From: Acidovorax sp.
GTDB taxonomy: Bacteria; Pseudomonadota; Gammaproteobacteria; Burkholderiales; Burkholderiaceae_C
Assembly (NCBI GenBank): GCA_031277855.1
Contig: JAITLO010000039.1
Coordinates: 62,001 to 126,000 of the forward strand
DNA: 64,000 bases
Direction: 5' to 3'
Shown here: piece by piece, positions 53,299 through 61,492 of the stretch
Layout: each line of letters opens with the position of its first letter
How positions within the stretch are numbered: the first letter of the stretch is position 1
The notes under the pieces: generated by a model
What the model was told of the DNA's origin: nothing
What the model saw: the letters and a program-made list of their open reading frames with translations, nothing else
The model's database searches: none
Position numbers and translations under genes: made by a program

Positions 53299-53397
53299 CT
53301 ACGGTCGGGGCCTGGGGAAACCAGGGTGGGACGGTGTGCACATGCGTGCATACGGGCCCCGACACAGGGTCAGAGCGCGTAGGCCTAGGGAATGCAT
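53299..53397 (-). CDS. leuA leader peptide (32 codons)
   Basis: ATG at 53397 to TAG at 53299 encodes MHSLGLRALTLCRGPYARMC..., with Leu at codons 4, 6, 9 and 11, two of them the rare CTA. The Leu run ends just before CGGGGCC, which can pair with GGCCCCG at 53303-53311; the stop lies beyond the antiterminator arm. No good ribosome site is visible before the ATG, which lowers confidence. It is followed by the hairpins of the attenuator, and leuA starts 57 nt downstream. Confidence 0.6.
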   Translation of the reverse strand: MHSLGLRALTLCRGPYARMCTPSHPGFPRPRP

Positions 53398-53512
53398 GTG
53401 GAAAACGGTCACGACAGCAAAGAGGTGCAAAGCGAATGCAGCCACTTTAGACTGCAGGCTTGTGGCCATCTATCAAAAAATGGCCATTCGTTTTATGGAT
53501 TTGGACATGTAG

Positions 53513-54310
53513 ATGGGTTTTGCATCCCCCGAGCGCGGCGGCCATGCGCTGGACCTGCAGCAGGCCGAAAGCTCCGCACTGGCCGTGACCGGTGTGGTTC
53601 AGCGCTACCCTGCAGGCCATGTGGTGCCCATGCACCACCATCGCCGTGGGCATTTGCTCTATGCCCTGGAAGGTGTGTTGCTGGTGGAGGCCGACAGCGG
53701 CCAATGGCTGCTGCCGCCCACGGCGGCGGTATGGCTGCGACCCGGCGTGGCCCACAGCCTTACCGCCACCGTACCGGTGTGTGTACACGGTATTTTTGTG
53801 GATCAGGCACTGGCTGCGGCCCTGCCGGCGCAGGACTGCGTGTTGCACATCAGCCCGCTGGCGCGCGAGCTGATTGCCGCCCTGGTGCAGCTACCCCACC
53901 ACACCTCGCATGCACCGCGCGATGCCTTGCTGGGCGCACTGCTGGTGGAAGAGCTCAAGGCCGTATCCCCGCTACCGTTTTATCTGCCCTGGCCCGAAGA
54001 CGCCCAGATGCGCCGGCTGTGCCAGGCCCTGGTGCAAGCACCGCAGGAACAATCCAGTGCCGAGGACTGGGCCCAGCGCCTGGCCATGAGCAGCAAGACG
54101 CTGCAGCGCCGCTTTTTGAAAAGCACGGGCATGAACCTGGGCCAGTGGCGGCAAAAAATGCGGCTGATGGCCTCGGTGGAGCTGCTGCTGCAGGGCCGGC
54201 CCATCACCCAGGCAGCGCTGGAAAGCGGCTATCAAAGCCATAGCGCCTATTCGGTGGCATTCAAAAAGCAGTTTGGATGCTCGCCTTCGGGGTTTGTGGG
54301 GAGGCTCTAG
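53513..54310 (+). CDS. AraC-family transcriptional regulator
   Basis: 265 residues. N-terminal cupin-like sensor (GVVQRYPAGHVVPMHHHRRGHLLYALEGVLLVEADSGQWLLPP), C-terminal double HTH: WAQRLAMSSKTLQRRFLKSTGMNLGQWRQKMRLMASVELLLQGRPITQAALESGYQSHSAYSVAFKKQFGCSP. It is divergent from leuA and its leader. Target and ligand unknown. Confidence 0.88.
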   Translation: MGFASPERGGHALDLQQAESSALAVTGVVQRYPAGHVVPMHHHRRGHLLYALEGVLLVEADSGQWLLPPTAAVWLRPGVAHSLTATVPVCVHGIFVDQALAAALPAQDCVLHISPLARELIAALVQLPHHTSHAPRDALLGALLVEELKAVSPLPFYLPWPEDAQMRRLCQALVQAPQEQSSAEDWAQRLAMSSKTLQRRFLKSTGMNLGQWRQKMRLMASVELLLQGRPITQAALESGYQSHSAYSVAFKKQFGCSPSGFVGRL

Positions 54311-54412
54311 GGCTGTTGTATGTATTCAGAAGCAGCCGGGAGCGAGCAGCTTGAAGCCACGGAGTCAAATGGCCCTGATTGCTAAGATCATGAGGCGCGG
54401 CAGCCATGCTGC

Positions 54413-54952
54413 ATGAGGCTTCTGAACATGACCCACATTCCCGCTATCGTTTTGGCAACTTTGCTGGTACTGCCTGCATATTCTTCTGCCGAACCCAGCG
54501 TACAGGTGGGCTTCTCCCCCGAGGGGACAGCCCAGCAACTGGTGCTGGAAAGCATTGCTGAAGCTAAGACCAGCATTCAGTTGCTGGCTTACGCTTTTCA
54601 GGCACCGGATATTGCCCAGGCCCTGGTCGCAGCCCAACAGCGCGGTGTACAGGTACGCATGGTCGTGGACAAAAAACGCAACCAGGGCAAGGCCAGCAAG
54701 GCTGCAATGGACTTGGTGGTAAGCCATGGCGTGGAGCTGCGAACCAATGACCATTTCCATATCCACCATGACAAGGTGATGGTCGTAGACGGCGATGTTG
54801 TGGAAACCGGCTCGTTCAACTACGCCCCCTCGGCAGAGACGGCCAATTCGGAGAATGTGGTGGTGATTCGCGGAATGCCAGAGGTGTCCAGGCAATACAT
54901 TGCGCACTGGCAATCCCGCTGGGAGCTTGGTGTCCCATACCCAGCGCGCTGA
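54413..54952 (+). CDS. Phospholipase D-type nuclease (Nuc family), secreted
   Basis: 179 residues; the ATG at 54428 is an alternative start. Signal peptide (IVLATLLVLPAYSSA). One HKD motif: HHDKVMVVDGDVVETGSFNY, with EAKTSIQLLAYAFQAPDIAQAL before it. Single-HKD Nuc proteins dimerise to form the active site and cleave DNA non-specifically; some sit on plasmids. The presence of a signal peptide implies a periplasmic enzyme. Confidence 0.85.
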   Translation: MRLLNMTHIPAIVLATLLVLPAYSSAEPSVQVGFSPEGTAQQLVLESIAEAKTSIQLLAYAFQAPDIAQALVAAQQRGVQVRMVVDKKRNQGKASKAAMDLVVSHGVELRTNDHFHIHHDKVMVVDGDVVETGSFNYAPSAETANSENVVVIRGMPEVSRQYIAHWQSRWELGVPYPAR

Positions 54953-55073
54953 CGCTGTCCATGGCGGAAACCATTTTTATCATGCGTCATGCACGGCGAT
55001 GTAGGGCCTTCAAGGTCTGCTCAGCTTGGCGCTGTAGTGCACAAGCTGCCTTTGCAGAGCCTGGCGCCTGCGT

Positions 55074-55583
55074 TTATTTCTTCACCGGAATCGGCGTGCT
55101 GTGCGGCACGGCCACGGCGGTCACGCTGTTTTGCGGCGAGCCCTCGATCACGCGGTCGGAGTAGGTCATATAGACCAGGGTGTTGCGTTTGGCATCCACC
55201 ATGCGCACCACGCGCAGGCGCTTGAACAGCAGCGAGGTGCGCTCGGTGAACACCTCTTCCTGTTGCTTGAGCGGCGCGGGAATCTGCACAGGGCCGGTGG
55301 CCTGGCAGACGATGGAGGCCTCGGAGCGATCTTCGGCCAGGCCCAGCCCGCCCTTGATGCCCCCGGTCTTGGCGCGCGAGACATAGCAGGTCACGCCCTG
55401 CACCTTGGGGTCGTCATAGGCATCGACCACGATCTTGTGGTCCGGGCCGAGAAGCTTGAACACCGTGTCCACGGAGCCGATTTGCTCGGACTCGGCAGCA
55501 TGGGCGGACGCTTGCAGGGCGAGAGCGGCCAGTGTGGCCAGCAGCAGGGCGGACAAAGTAGGGCGCAGGGCAGAGGTGTGCAT
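55074..55583 (-). CDS. creA: CreA-family protein
   Basis: 169 residues from the ATG at 55583. Signal peptide [29 protein letters not shown]. CreA motifs: [51 protein letters not shown], and later [28 protein letters not shown]. Periplasmic protein of unknown function. Confidence 0.9.
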   Translation of the reverse strand: MHTSALRPTLSALLLATLAALALQASAHAAESEQIGSVDTVFKLLGPDHKIVVDAYDDPKVQGVTCYVSRAKTGGIKGGLGLAEDRSEASIVCQATGPVQIPAPLKQQEEVFTERTSLLFKRLRVVRMVDAKRNTLVYMTYSDRVIEGSPQNSVTAVAVPHSTPIPVKK

Positions 55584-55674
55584 AGTTGCCAAGCATACGC
55601 GGGGTGAGTGGACTTGTGCTGGCTGCGGGTGCCGCCCCAATGCGACAATTTGACGGCTTTCGCAGGACTCGGCT

Positions 55675-56298
55675 ATGCAATATCTGACGTCGCTTGTGCT
55701 GATGGCAGGGATTTACCTGGCCGTGCTGGCCAGTCCCGGCCCGAATTTTTTCATCCTCAGCCAGATGGCCCTGGATGGCCATGTCCGCTCTGCGCGCTAT
55801 GTGGTGCTGGGGCTGACCAGCAGCGGCCTGGCTTGGGCGCTGTTGTCGATTGCGGGGGTAGCAGCGTTGCTGGCCCAGCATCCGCAACTGGCCATGGCGC
55901 TGCGCTGGCTGGGCGCTGCGTATCTGGTCTGGTATGGCGTCAAGCTGCTGCGCGCGGCCTGGCGGGGGCGCGCACATGTGCAGACCCTTTCCCAGGCGCC
56001 ACTGTCACGTGGGGCTGCGTTTCGCATGGGTTGGTTTACTGGTATGACCAACCCCAAAGGGGCAGCGTTTTGGACCAGTGCCTTTGCGGCGAGTTTTCCG
56101 GTGCAAGCGCCGATCTGGTTTTATGCCGCCACGCTGCTGCTGGTGGCCGTGATGTCCCTGAGCTGGCATCTGGGCATTACCCAGGTGTTTGGCATCCCCG
56201 TTTTGCGCAGAGGCTATCTGCGGATGGAGCGGGCCATCAACGGCCTGTCCGGTGCTGCCCTGGTGTTGCTGGGGGCGCAGCGCGTAGCCGTTCGTTGA
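55675..56298 (+). CDS. LysE-family translocator
   Basis: 207 residues, six hydrophobic segments. N-terminus [23 protein letters not shown] is the RhtB/LysE signature, with [23 protein letters not shown] later. Exports amino acids or analogues; specificity unknown. Stands between creA and the acyl-CoA dehydrogenase-like gene. Confidence 0.9.
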   Translation: MQYLTSLVLMAGIYLAVLASPGPNFFILSQMALDGHVRSARYVVLGLTSSGLAWALLSIAGVAALLAQHPQLAMALRWLGAAYLVWYGVKLLRAAWRGRAHVQTLSQAPLSRGAAFRMGWFTGMTNPKGAAFWTSAFAASFPVQAPIWFYAATLLLVAVMSLSWHLGITQVFGIPVLRRGYLRMERAINGLSGAALVLLGAQRVAVR

Positions 56299-56365
56299 AA
56301 CGACGGAAGCCCTTGGCTGCAGGTGATGGTTTCCGAAATTGCACCATCTTGGTGCCAGCGCTTTC

Positions 56366-56552
56366 TATAATCCCCGCTTCTTTTGTTTGTCTGTCGTGAT
56401 TGCAGGTCTGCATACGGCGAGACTCCAGATTCCCCTGGCGGGAGCCTGCCGTCTGCTTCGCACCTGCCTGGGTGCAAGCCCGGGCGGTTGCCACCGTTTC
56501 CATGCCTTGTTTCCCTGTTCCGGGGCACGCCAGACCTTGGTGGAGAGGGAAT
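56366..56552 (+). promoter_or_regulatory. Promoter with structured leader before the flavoprotein operon
   Basis: A perfect TATAAT at 56366-56371 follows the dyad CACCA-TCT-TGGTG (56343-56355). The 180-nt leader then contains several hairpins: ACGGC..GCCGT enclosing CCAG..CTGG, and GCACC-TGCCT-GGGTGC followed by GCCCGGGC. It does not match TPP, cobalamin, SAM, SAH or FMN riboswitch consensus known to me. The gene start at 56553 has GGAGAGGG. Confidence 0.4.
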
Positions 56553-57698
56553 ATGGAACTGTGGCAGCAACTGCAACCCCGGCTGGAAGAAGTGGTGCGC
56601 GAGGTGATCGCGCCGGCGGCGGAGGAGACCGATCGCCAGGCGCGCTATCCGCGTGCCGCCCTGAATGCGCTGGGAAAGGCTGGCCTGCTGGGCCTGCTCA
56701 GCAGTACCGAAGTGGGTGGCCTGGGCGCGGGCCTGCCCGAGGCCGTACGGGTGATTGAGCGCATTGCCCAGGACTGCCCTTGCACGGCCATGGTGTTGAC
56801 CATGCACTACTGCGGCGTGGCACTGATCGAGCCCTTTGGCGGCTCGCCTGAAATGGATGCGGTGCGCCGCGATATCGCCGCCGGCCGCCATGTGAGCACG
56901 CTGGCCGTGTCCGAAGCCGCATCGCGCAGCCATATCTGGGCCCCTGCCGGAACGGCCAGCAATGCCGGTGAGGAAGCCGGTGATGTGGTGCAGCTTAATG
57001 CCCTCAAGAGCATGATCACCTCGGCCGGCGAGGCCGATTCCTATGTCTGGATTTCGCGCGCGACGCAGGGCGATGGCAACACGCTGTGGCTGGTGGACAG
57101 TCGCCTGCCCGGTCTGCGCATTCCCAGCCAGTTTGATGGCATGGGCCTGCGCGGCAATGCCTCGTCGCCGATTGCGGCCGAAAACGTGGTCGTGCCCCGC
57201 CACTTCATGCTGGGCGCCGATGGCGCGGGCGAGGCCGTCAAGGGCCAGCACCTGATGCCTTTTTTCACCACGCTGATTGCCACCACCTCAGTGGGCCTGA
57301 TGCAGGGCGTGCTGCGCCGTGCGCTGCTGCATGTGGCGGGTACGCGCTTTTCCAGCACCGGTGGCTCGCTGGCCGATTTGCCCACGATTCGTGCCTATCT
57401 GGCCAAGGCCCAGCTCAAGGCCGACCAGGCCCAGCTGCTGCGCGATGACGCCGTGGTGGCCGTGCAGGCCGGGCGTGCCGATACGCGCACCCGGTTGCTG
57501 CAATGCAAGGCCGCTGCAGCCGAAGCGGCGCTGGAAGTGAGCGACACCGCCATGCGCGTGTGCGGCGGTGCGGCCTTCCGCAAGGAGCTGGGCATTGAGC
57601 GCCTGTTCCGCGACGCGCGTGCGGCTTCCGTGATGGCGCCCACCACCGATGTGATCTACGACATGCTGGGTAAATCGCTGTGCGAGGCCGTGACCTGA
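56553..57698 (+). CDS. Acyl-CoA dehydrogenase-family flavoprotein
   Basis: 381 residues from the ATG at 56553 (an open frame reaches 56400, within the leader). Acyl-CoA dehydrogenase/DszC-SfnB-type fold: LGKAGLLGLLSSTEVGGLGAGLPE, TLAVSEAASRSHIW, GGAAFRKELGIERLFRDARAASVMAPTTDVIYDMLG. FAD or FMN enzyme. It heads a three-gene run with a PhnD-like protein and a diiron protein, so it could be a monooxygenase instead of a beta-oxidation enzyme. Confidence 0.85.
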   Translation: MELWQQLQPRLEEVVREVIAPAAEETDRQARYPRAALNALGKAGLLGLLSSTEVGGLGAGLPEAVRVIERIAQDCPCTAMVLTMHYCGVALIEPFGGSPEMDAVRRDIAAGRHVSTLAVSEAASRSHIWAPAGTASNAGEEAGDVVQLNALKSMITSAGEADSYVWISRATQGDGNTLWLVDSRLPGLRIPSQFDGMGLRGNASSPIAAENVVVPRHFMLGADGAGEAVKGQHLMPFFTTLIATTSVGLMQGVLRRALLHVAGTRFSSTGGSLADLPTIRAYLAKAQLKADQAQLLRDDAVVAVQAGRADTRTRLLQCKAAAAEAALEVSDTAMRVCGGAAFRKELGIERLFRDARAASVMAPTTDVIYDMLGKSLCEAVT

Positions 57699-57699
57699 G

Positions 57700-57819
57700 A
57701 GCCGCTCACACAACCCTCGATACGTCGTTGCTCAGCCTTGTCGTACCAGTTGTACTGCCTGCGGCCTCACGCCTCGTCTCGACCGCAAACCTACGGTTTG
57801 CTGGGTCGTGTGAGCGGCT
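57700..57819 (+). repeat. Family C repeat, copy 5
   Basis: Outer stem AGCCGCTCACAC (57700-57711) and GTGTGAGCGGCT (57808-57819), 12 bp perfect. Core GTTGCTCAGCCTTGTCGTA..TACTGCCTGCGGCC.CACGCC is inside, with a GCAAACC..GGTTTGC hairpin in the right part. It begins 2 nt after the flavoprotein stop. Confidence 0.8.
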
Positions 57820-57867
57820 TAAGCCTCGGCTTTTTTCCCTCGTTTTCTTCATTCAACAGGTAATTTC

Positions 57868-58734
57868 ATGACTGCTTCCTACCAAGTTCTCACGCTGGGC
57901 GCCGTGGCCTATGCACCCAAGGTCGTCACCATCTGGGAGGGCTTCAAGTCCTACTTCAGCGAGCGCGGCCTGTACTTCGACTTTGTGCTGTATTCCAACT
58001 ATGAGACGCTGACCAAGGCGTTGATCCGTGGCGATGTGCAACTGGCCTGGAACTCGCCCCTGGCCTTTGTGCGCGCAGACCGCATGGCCCGCGCTGCCGG
58101 CCAGCGCGTGGAGTCCATCGCCATGCGCGACACCGATCTGGATGTGCAGTCGCTGCTGGTGGTGCCGGCCGACAGCAAGGCGCAATCGCTGCAAGACCTG
58201 CGCGGGCAGACCGTGGGCTTTGGTGCCATCGACTCGCCCCAGGCCACGCTGATTCCGCTGGACCATCTGCGCCAGGCCGGTCTGGTGGGCGGGCGCGACT
58301 ACCAGGTGCGCCGTTTTGATGTGCTGGGCGGCAAGCATGGCGACCATATCGGCGGCGAGCGCCTGGCAGCCAAGGCCATGGTGGCCGGTGAGATTGCTGC
58401 GAGCTGGATGGTGGCCAAGAACTACCTGGCCTTTGCCGCAGAAGGCACGCTGCCGGCCGGAGGCACCCGCGTGCTGGCCACCTCGGGCGCTTTTGACCAC
58501 TGCAATATGACCACCGGGCCCAGCATCACCCAGGCCGATTCCGAGCGCTTTCGCGAGATTCTGATGGGCATGTCCTGGGACGACCCGGCCGTGCGCCCGC
58601 TGCTGGAGCTGGAGGGGCTGAAGGTCTGGCACCCGGGCCGTGCCAGCGGCTATGCACTGCTGGAGCGCGCCGTGACGGATGAGCAGTTCTATGACGAGGC
58701 CGGCCGCATTCTTGTCAAAGACTACCGTTATTGA
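57868..58734 (+). CDS. PhnD-like periplasmic-binding-fold protein without signal peptide
   Basis: 288 residues, ATG at 57868. Phosphonate/PhnD-type binding fold: YETLTKALIRGDVQLAWNSPLAFVRADR, LRGQTVGFGAIDSPQATLIPLDHLRQAGL, GAFDHCNMTTGPSI. It has no signal peptide or lipobox (starts MTASYQVLTLGAVAY), so it should stay cytoplasmic and is unlikely to serve a transporter; no permease or ATPase is nearby. It may act as an enzyme or sensor with the flanking flavoprotein and diiron protein. Confidence 0.78.
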   Translation: MTASYQVLTLGAVAYAPKVVTIWEGFKSYFSERGLYFDFVLYSNYETLTKALIRGDVQLAWNSPLAFVRADRMARAAGQRVESIAMRDTDLDVQSLLVVPADSKAQSLQDLRGQTVGFGAIDSPQATLIPLDHLRQAGLVGGRDYQVRRFDVLGGKHGDHIGGERLAAKAMVAGEIAASWMVAKNYLAFAAEGTLPAGGTRVLATSGAFDHCNMTTGPSITQADSERFREILMGMSWDDPAVRPLLELEGLKVWHPGRASGYALLERAVTDEQFYDEAGRILVKDYRY

Positions 58735-58747
58735 GCGGAGCATGGCC

Positions 58748-59983
58748 ATGAATGAATCCCAAGCGCTGCAGGCTGGCCGCATGCCCGTGGTGGATCTGGG
58801 AGCGCTGGGCTTTGATGCCGGCGCCCACCTGCTCATCAAACACGCGCTGGCGCCGCTGGCCGTGGGCGAGGCGGTGTACGTGCAGGGCAGCGCGCCGGGC
58901 TGGCAAGCCCAGCTGGCGGCCTGGTGCCAGGCACAGGGTCATGTCTTGCAAACACCTGCAGCCTGGGTGCAGGCGGCGCAGCTGCAGCTGCAAAAAGGGG
59001 GAGCCCAGGCCGGGCGCTGGCGGGCAGCGGCCCAGACCGGCCACAGCAACGGCGCGCTGCCCGGCGCCGTGGCCGAGCAAGCCCAGCCGCACTGGGGCCT
59101 GGCTGCACGCGGGGCGCAGGTGGAGCAGGGGGCGCCGGCATTTCGCTTTCGGCTGACGGAAAAGGCGGAGTTCTGGACCGACAGCGCGGCCGATCTCTAC
59201 GCCCAGGCCGTGGCTGCGCAGTGGAATGCCGACACCGCCATCGACTGGAACGATGCGCCCGAGCCGCCTGCTGCGATTGAAGACTCCATCGTTCAGATCA
59301 TGACCTATATGGTGGAGAACGAAAACGCGGCCTTGGTGGTGCCAGCACGCTTTCTGGGCGAGCTGCACCCGCATTACCGCGAGCTGCAGGCGGCGCTGGC
59401 CATTCAGGTGGCGGACGAGGCTCGCCACATCGACGTCTTCACCCGCCGCATACGCCGCCATGGGCGCGAGCCGGCGCTGTCCACCGCCGGGGGGCAGGCC
59501 TCGCTGATGAGCCTGCTAGATGAAAAGGATTTTTCAGTCGCCGGCTTTTTGCTCTCGGTGCTGGGAGAAGGCACCTTCGTCAACCTGTTGCAATTTTTGC
59601 AGGCCGAGGCGCCCGACCCGCTGACGCGCCAGATCTGCCGCCTGGCCGCGCGCGACGAGGCCCGTCATGTGGCCCTGGGCATGTCCCACCTGCTCTACCG
59701 CTTGCAACGCGAGCCGGAATTCCGCCACCGCCTGGCCGAGGCCGTGGAAGCCCGCCACGACGCGCTGGCCGGCACGGCCGGGCTGAATGAGGAGGTGTTC
59801 GATGCCCTGATCCTGGTGGCCGCCGGCGAGATGACGCCCACTGCCATTGCCCGTGGTGCCCAGCGCGTGCAGCAGCTGATGCGCGATATGGAAGATGGGC
59901 GCTATACCAAGTTGGTGCGGCTGGGCTTTGGCAAGGACCAGGCGGCGGAGCTGGCCTCGCTGCATACGCGGAACTTTATGTGA
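58748..59983 (+). CDS. Ferritin-like diiron protein with TusA-like N-terminal region
   Basis: 411 residues from the ATG at 58748 (GGAG seven nt upstream). Residues about 13-67 (VVDLGALGFDAGAHLLIKHALAPLAVGEAVYVQG..AWCQAQGHVL) resemble the TusA/SirA fold but lack the CPxP cysteine. A ferritin-like four-helix region follows from about 145, with E190-N-E, ADEARH (224-227), EGTFVNLLQF and RDEARH, the ligand set of diiron oxygenases. It is 13 bp after the PhnD-like gene. Diiron oxygenase or oxidase activity is inferred. Confidence 0.75.
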   Translation: MNESQALQAGRMPVVDLGALGFDAGAHLLIKHALAPLAVGEAVYVQGSAPGWQAQLAAWCQAQGHVLQTPAAWVQAAQLQLQKGGAQAGRWRAAAQTGHSNGALPGAVAEQAQPHWGLAARGAQVEQGAPAFRFRLTEKAEFWTDSAADLYAQAVAAQWNADTAIDWNDAPEPPAAIEDSIVQIMTYMVENENAALVVPARFLGELHPHYRELQAALAIQVADEARHIDVFTRRIRRHGREPALSTAGGQASLMSLLDEKDFSVAGFLLSVLGEGTFVNLLQFLQAEAPDPLTRQICRLAARDEARHVALGMSHLLYRLQREPEFRHRLAEAVEARHDALAGTAGLNEEVFDALILVAAGEMTPTAIARGAQRVQQLMRDMEDGRYTKLVRLGFGKDQAAELASLHTRNFM

Positions 59984-60092
59984 GCAGGCTGTGCTGATGG
60001 GTTCTGGGCTTCTATATTGAAAGTATGGGAAATCAAAGCAGATAAAGTAGAAGCTGTTCTGCTATCGGTAGTGCCCGACCAGGTGCCTGTTT

Positions 60093-60178
60093 CAGGTACT
60101 GTTGTGAAGTGATCTTCCGAAGCCGGGACTCGCCCCGGCGGGCGACCTACCTTCTTGCTCGCACAACAAGGTAGGCCA
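60093..60178. repeat. Dispersed repeat family A, copy 2
   Basis: Matches 6007-6093 over about 86 bp: CAGG.ACTG..GTGAAG.GAT.TTCCGAAGCCGGGA, then TCGCCCCGGCGGGCGACCTACCTTCTTGCTCG. Hairpins GCCGGG/CCCGGC and CCTACCTT/AAGGTAGG are intact. It forms the left end of a larger non-coding block. Confidence 0.8.
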
Positions 60179-60712
60179 AAAATGCGCCCCTGCTATCCCC
60201 GACCCCATCGCTATCGCGCTGGGGCAACCTGCGTCACCCAACACACAAGGCCTGCCACAGAACTCACTGCGCGGCGTAGCCGCTACGCTCAAACATGCTG
60301 TGGCAAGTCAGTCTACGAAGCATAGCTGTCCTGCGGCAGCCATGCGGCCCTGTGTGTTGTGCACCGCAGGCGTGTATAGAAGAGGAATAACCGCAGTGCG
60401 AGCTGTGTGACGAAGCAGCATGGGGCACCTTGATGCAAGCCCCCATCCCAACCTTCCCCCGAGAGGGGAAGGGGCGATACCGCGCAGCCTACGCAGGGCA
60501 GGTATTCGGTACCCGCCTTCCCCCTTTTGCCCATGGCTTGGCGCGCAGAGCCCGGGGCGGGCAGCTGTGCCGAAGGACACAGCTGCTTCGTTATCTGACT
60601 CGCCGTGGTTGTCCGAGTGAAGCGCGTAGCGCGTAACGAGTTCCACGGCGCCGCCCTGGGATAGAGCACCGAGCTTGCCCGGAGCGAAGCGCAGGGACAT
60701 GGGCAAAAGGGG

Positions 60713-60810
60713 CGTGTTCTTTTGGGTACTTTGCTTGCACGAGCAAGAAAAGTACCTCGCCTGCCGGGGCGAGTCCCGGCCTCGGAATGCACACTTCGCA
60801 CTGCATCTAC
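60713..60810. repeat. Dispersed repeat family A, inverted copy 3
   Basis: Read on the minus strand: GCATTCCGAGGCCGGGACTC, then GCCCCGGCAGGCGAGGTACTTTTCTTGCTCG and GTGCAAGCAAAGTACCC. It keeps the hairpin core but the flanks differ from copies 1 and 2. Confidence 0.65.
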
Positions 60811-60920
60811 ATTCGACGTGAAAGCGTATCTGAGGCTGGAGTTTGATGAGGTTGAAATAACCTGAAATTCAAGCTGTGTATGCAGATGTTGCTCTGCTAT
60901 CAGGAGCATTTCCCAAGCTC

Positions 60921-61418
60921 TCAAACCTGTACCGGCCCACCAGGCAGCGGCACCTGCAACCCCAGCTTCAAACAGTTCAGCGCCACCGAGGTGTGAAAGC
61001 GCCGCACATTGTCATCCCCGCCAAACAGCCGGTTGGTGATGGCTTCGTAGTCGGCCATGGTGGCGGCGGTGATCACCAGCAGGTAGTCGGCCTGGCCGGT
61101 GATGGCATAGCACTGCTGCACGGCGATTTCATCCTGTATGCGCTGCTGCAGGCCAGCGGTGCGCAGCGGGTGTTCGTCGTGCAGATGGACTTCGACCAGC
61201 AGCGTCAGCGGCCGGCCCAGGCGGCTGGCGTCCAGCACCGCGGTTTCGGCGCGGATCACGCCGCTGGCTCGGAGTCTGCTGATGCGGCGTTGCACGGCGG
61301 GTGCGGACAGGTGCACGGCCTGGGCGATGTCGCGCTGGGACAGGGTGTTGTCGCGCTGCAGCAGGGCCAGGATGGCCAGATCGAAGTCATCCAGCGTCAA
61401 AGAAGAAGGTGAAACCAT
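60921..61418 (-). CDS. Lrp/AsnC-family regulator
   Basis: 165 residues. HTH: LDDFDLAILALLQRDNTLSQRDIAQAVHLSAPAVQRRISRLRASGVI; RAM effector domain: LTLLVEVHLHDEHPL, QQCYAITGQADYLLVITAATMADYE. It diverges from the EamA exporter 74 bp away, the likely target, and probably responds to an amino acid. Confidence 0.92.
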   Translation of the reverse strand: MVSPSSLTLDDFDLAILALLQRDNTLSQRDIAQAVHLSAPAVQRRISRLRASGVIRAETAVLDASRLGRPLTLLVEVHLHDEHPLRTAGLQQRIQDEIAVQQCYAITGQADYLLVITAATMADYEAITNRLFGGDDNVRRFHTSVALNCLKLGLQVPLPGGPVQV

Positions 61419-61492
61419 GGAATGAGTGAAAGTTGCGCCAGTCAGCGTGATTCAGAGTCAAAACCACAGGGGCTGTGCAATACATTCTCGCC

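Larger units (their letters stand above)
60093..60810. repeat. Composite non-coding repeat block
   Basis: About 0.7 kb with no credible ORF, bounded by a family A copy and an inverted, diverged copy at 60713-60810. Inside are GCTATCGCGCTGGGGCAACC, a REP-like CCTTCCCC..AGGGGAAGG hairpin and stretches typical of long dispersed Comamonadaceae repeats. It separates the diiron gene from the AsnC gene. Codon use is not gene-like in any frame. Confidence 0.6.

Noticed and set aside
51553..53382. 609-codon plus-strand ORF across leuA
   Set aside because: leuA has catalytic motifs on the minus strand; this ORF is a shadow and would also cover the attenuator.
56378..56552. TPP, cobalamin, SAM or SAH riboswitch in the leader
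   Set aside because: None of the conserved cores of these classes is present; only generic hairpins are seen.
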